NCBI GenBank assembly: GCA_964550895.1 | Contig: CAZKAP010000035.1 | Coordinates: forward strand, 1-32,787 | Origin: CAZKAP01 sp964550895 | GTDB lineage: Bacteria > Bacteroidota > Bacteroidia > Flavobacteriales > Flavobacteriaceae | Direction of reading: 5' to 3' | Length of the DNA: 32,787 bases | In this document: positions 32,787 through 32,787 of the stretch, piece after piece | Position numbering within the stretch: the stretch's first letter is position 1 | Layout of the letters: each line of letters opens with the position of its first letter | Notes under the pieces: model-generated | Database searches by the model: none | Seen by the model: the letters and a program-made list of their open reading frames with translations, nothing else | What the model was told of the DNA's origin: nothing | Program-made: the position numbers and the translations under genes

Positions 32787-32787
32787 G

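Noticed and set aside
1..32787. CRISPR arrays, tRNA or rRNA genes, insertion sequences, phage genes
   Set aside because: I looked for spaced repeats, cloverleaf-type arms, transposase motifs and terminal repeats and saw none I could support.

Overview
The window looks like a chromosomal segment from a fairly GC-rich member of the Bacteroidota, most likely class Flavobacteriia (a Robiginitalea/Maribacter-like marine flavobacterium is my best guess, by inference only). Grounds: Bacteroidota-type promoter elements (TAnnTTTG boxes, one with a well-spaced TTG), a flavobacterial mevalonate block (mvaD, a short mevalonate kinase, a UbiA-type prenyltransferase, then an rRNA pseudouridine synthase), an arginine operon with the N-succinyl/N-acetyl-ornithine carbamoyltransferase ArgF' found in Bacteroidota, and weak Shine-Dalgarno sequences. 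There are no RNA genes, insertion sequences, CRISPR arrays or phage genes. Genes are packed tightly, with many ATGA/GTGA overlaps.

Regions. (1) 1-475: non-coding, AT-rich at first, with a good promoter and a possibly structured leader. (2) 476-8600, plus strand: alpha-glucan operon with a cytoplasmic GH65 phosphorylase, an exported GH13 neopullulanase-like enzyme and a GH13 lipoprotein amylase, followed by a lipoprotein glycerophosphodiesterase and an HI0933/BaiN-type flavoprotein. (3) 8597-11349, minus strand: tspO-glpK-glpF, glycerol uptake and phosphorylation. (4) 11495-15449, plus strand: mevalonate decarboxylase, mevalonate kinase, UbiA-type geranylgeranylglyceryl-phosphate transferase-like protein, RsuA/RluB-type pseudouridine synthase. 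(5) 23500-15451, minus strand: an eight-gene arginine operon, GNAT-argG-argC-argD-argF'-argB-argE-argH, covering essentially the whole glutamate-to-arginine route. (6) 30206-23678, minus strand: a five-gene operon of a flavoprotein reductase, a polytopic NapH-like Fe-S membrane protein, a DPM-like GT2, a cellulose-synthase-like GT2 and a polyprenol-phosphate-dependent GT-C transferase. (7) 30444-32626, plus strand: a GH113-like (beta-mannanase family) protein and a divergent LysM/amidase_3-like exported protein. A partial minus-strand gene enters at the right edge.

The GH65/GH13 genes would cut maltodextrins outside the cytoplasm and phosphorolyse maltose inside; the glycerophosphodiesterase could feed glycerol phosphate or glycerol into the convergent glp genes. 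The arginine operon is self-contained. The most intriguing region is 23.7-31.5 kb: a redox pair fused at operon level to three glycan-building enzymes, with a mannanase-family hydrolase transcribed divergently. This resembles a polysaccharide or glycolipid synthesis locus (synthase plus its own hydrolase, as in bacterial cellulose operons) whose product and redox requirement I cannot assign.
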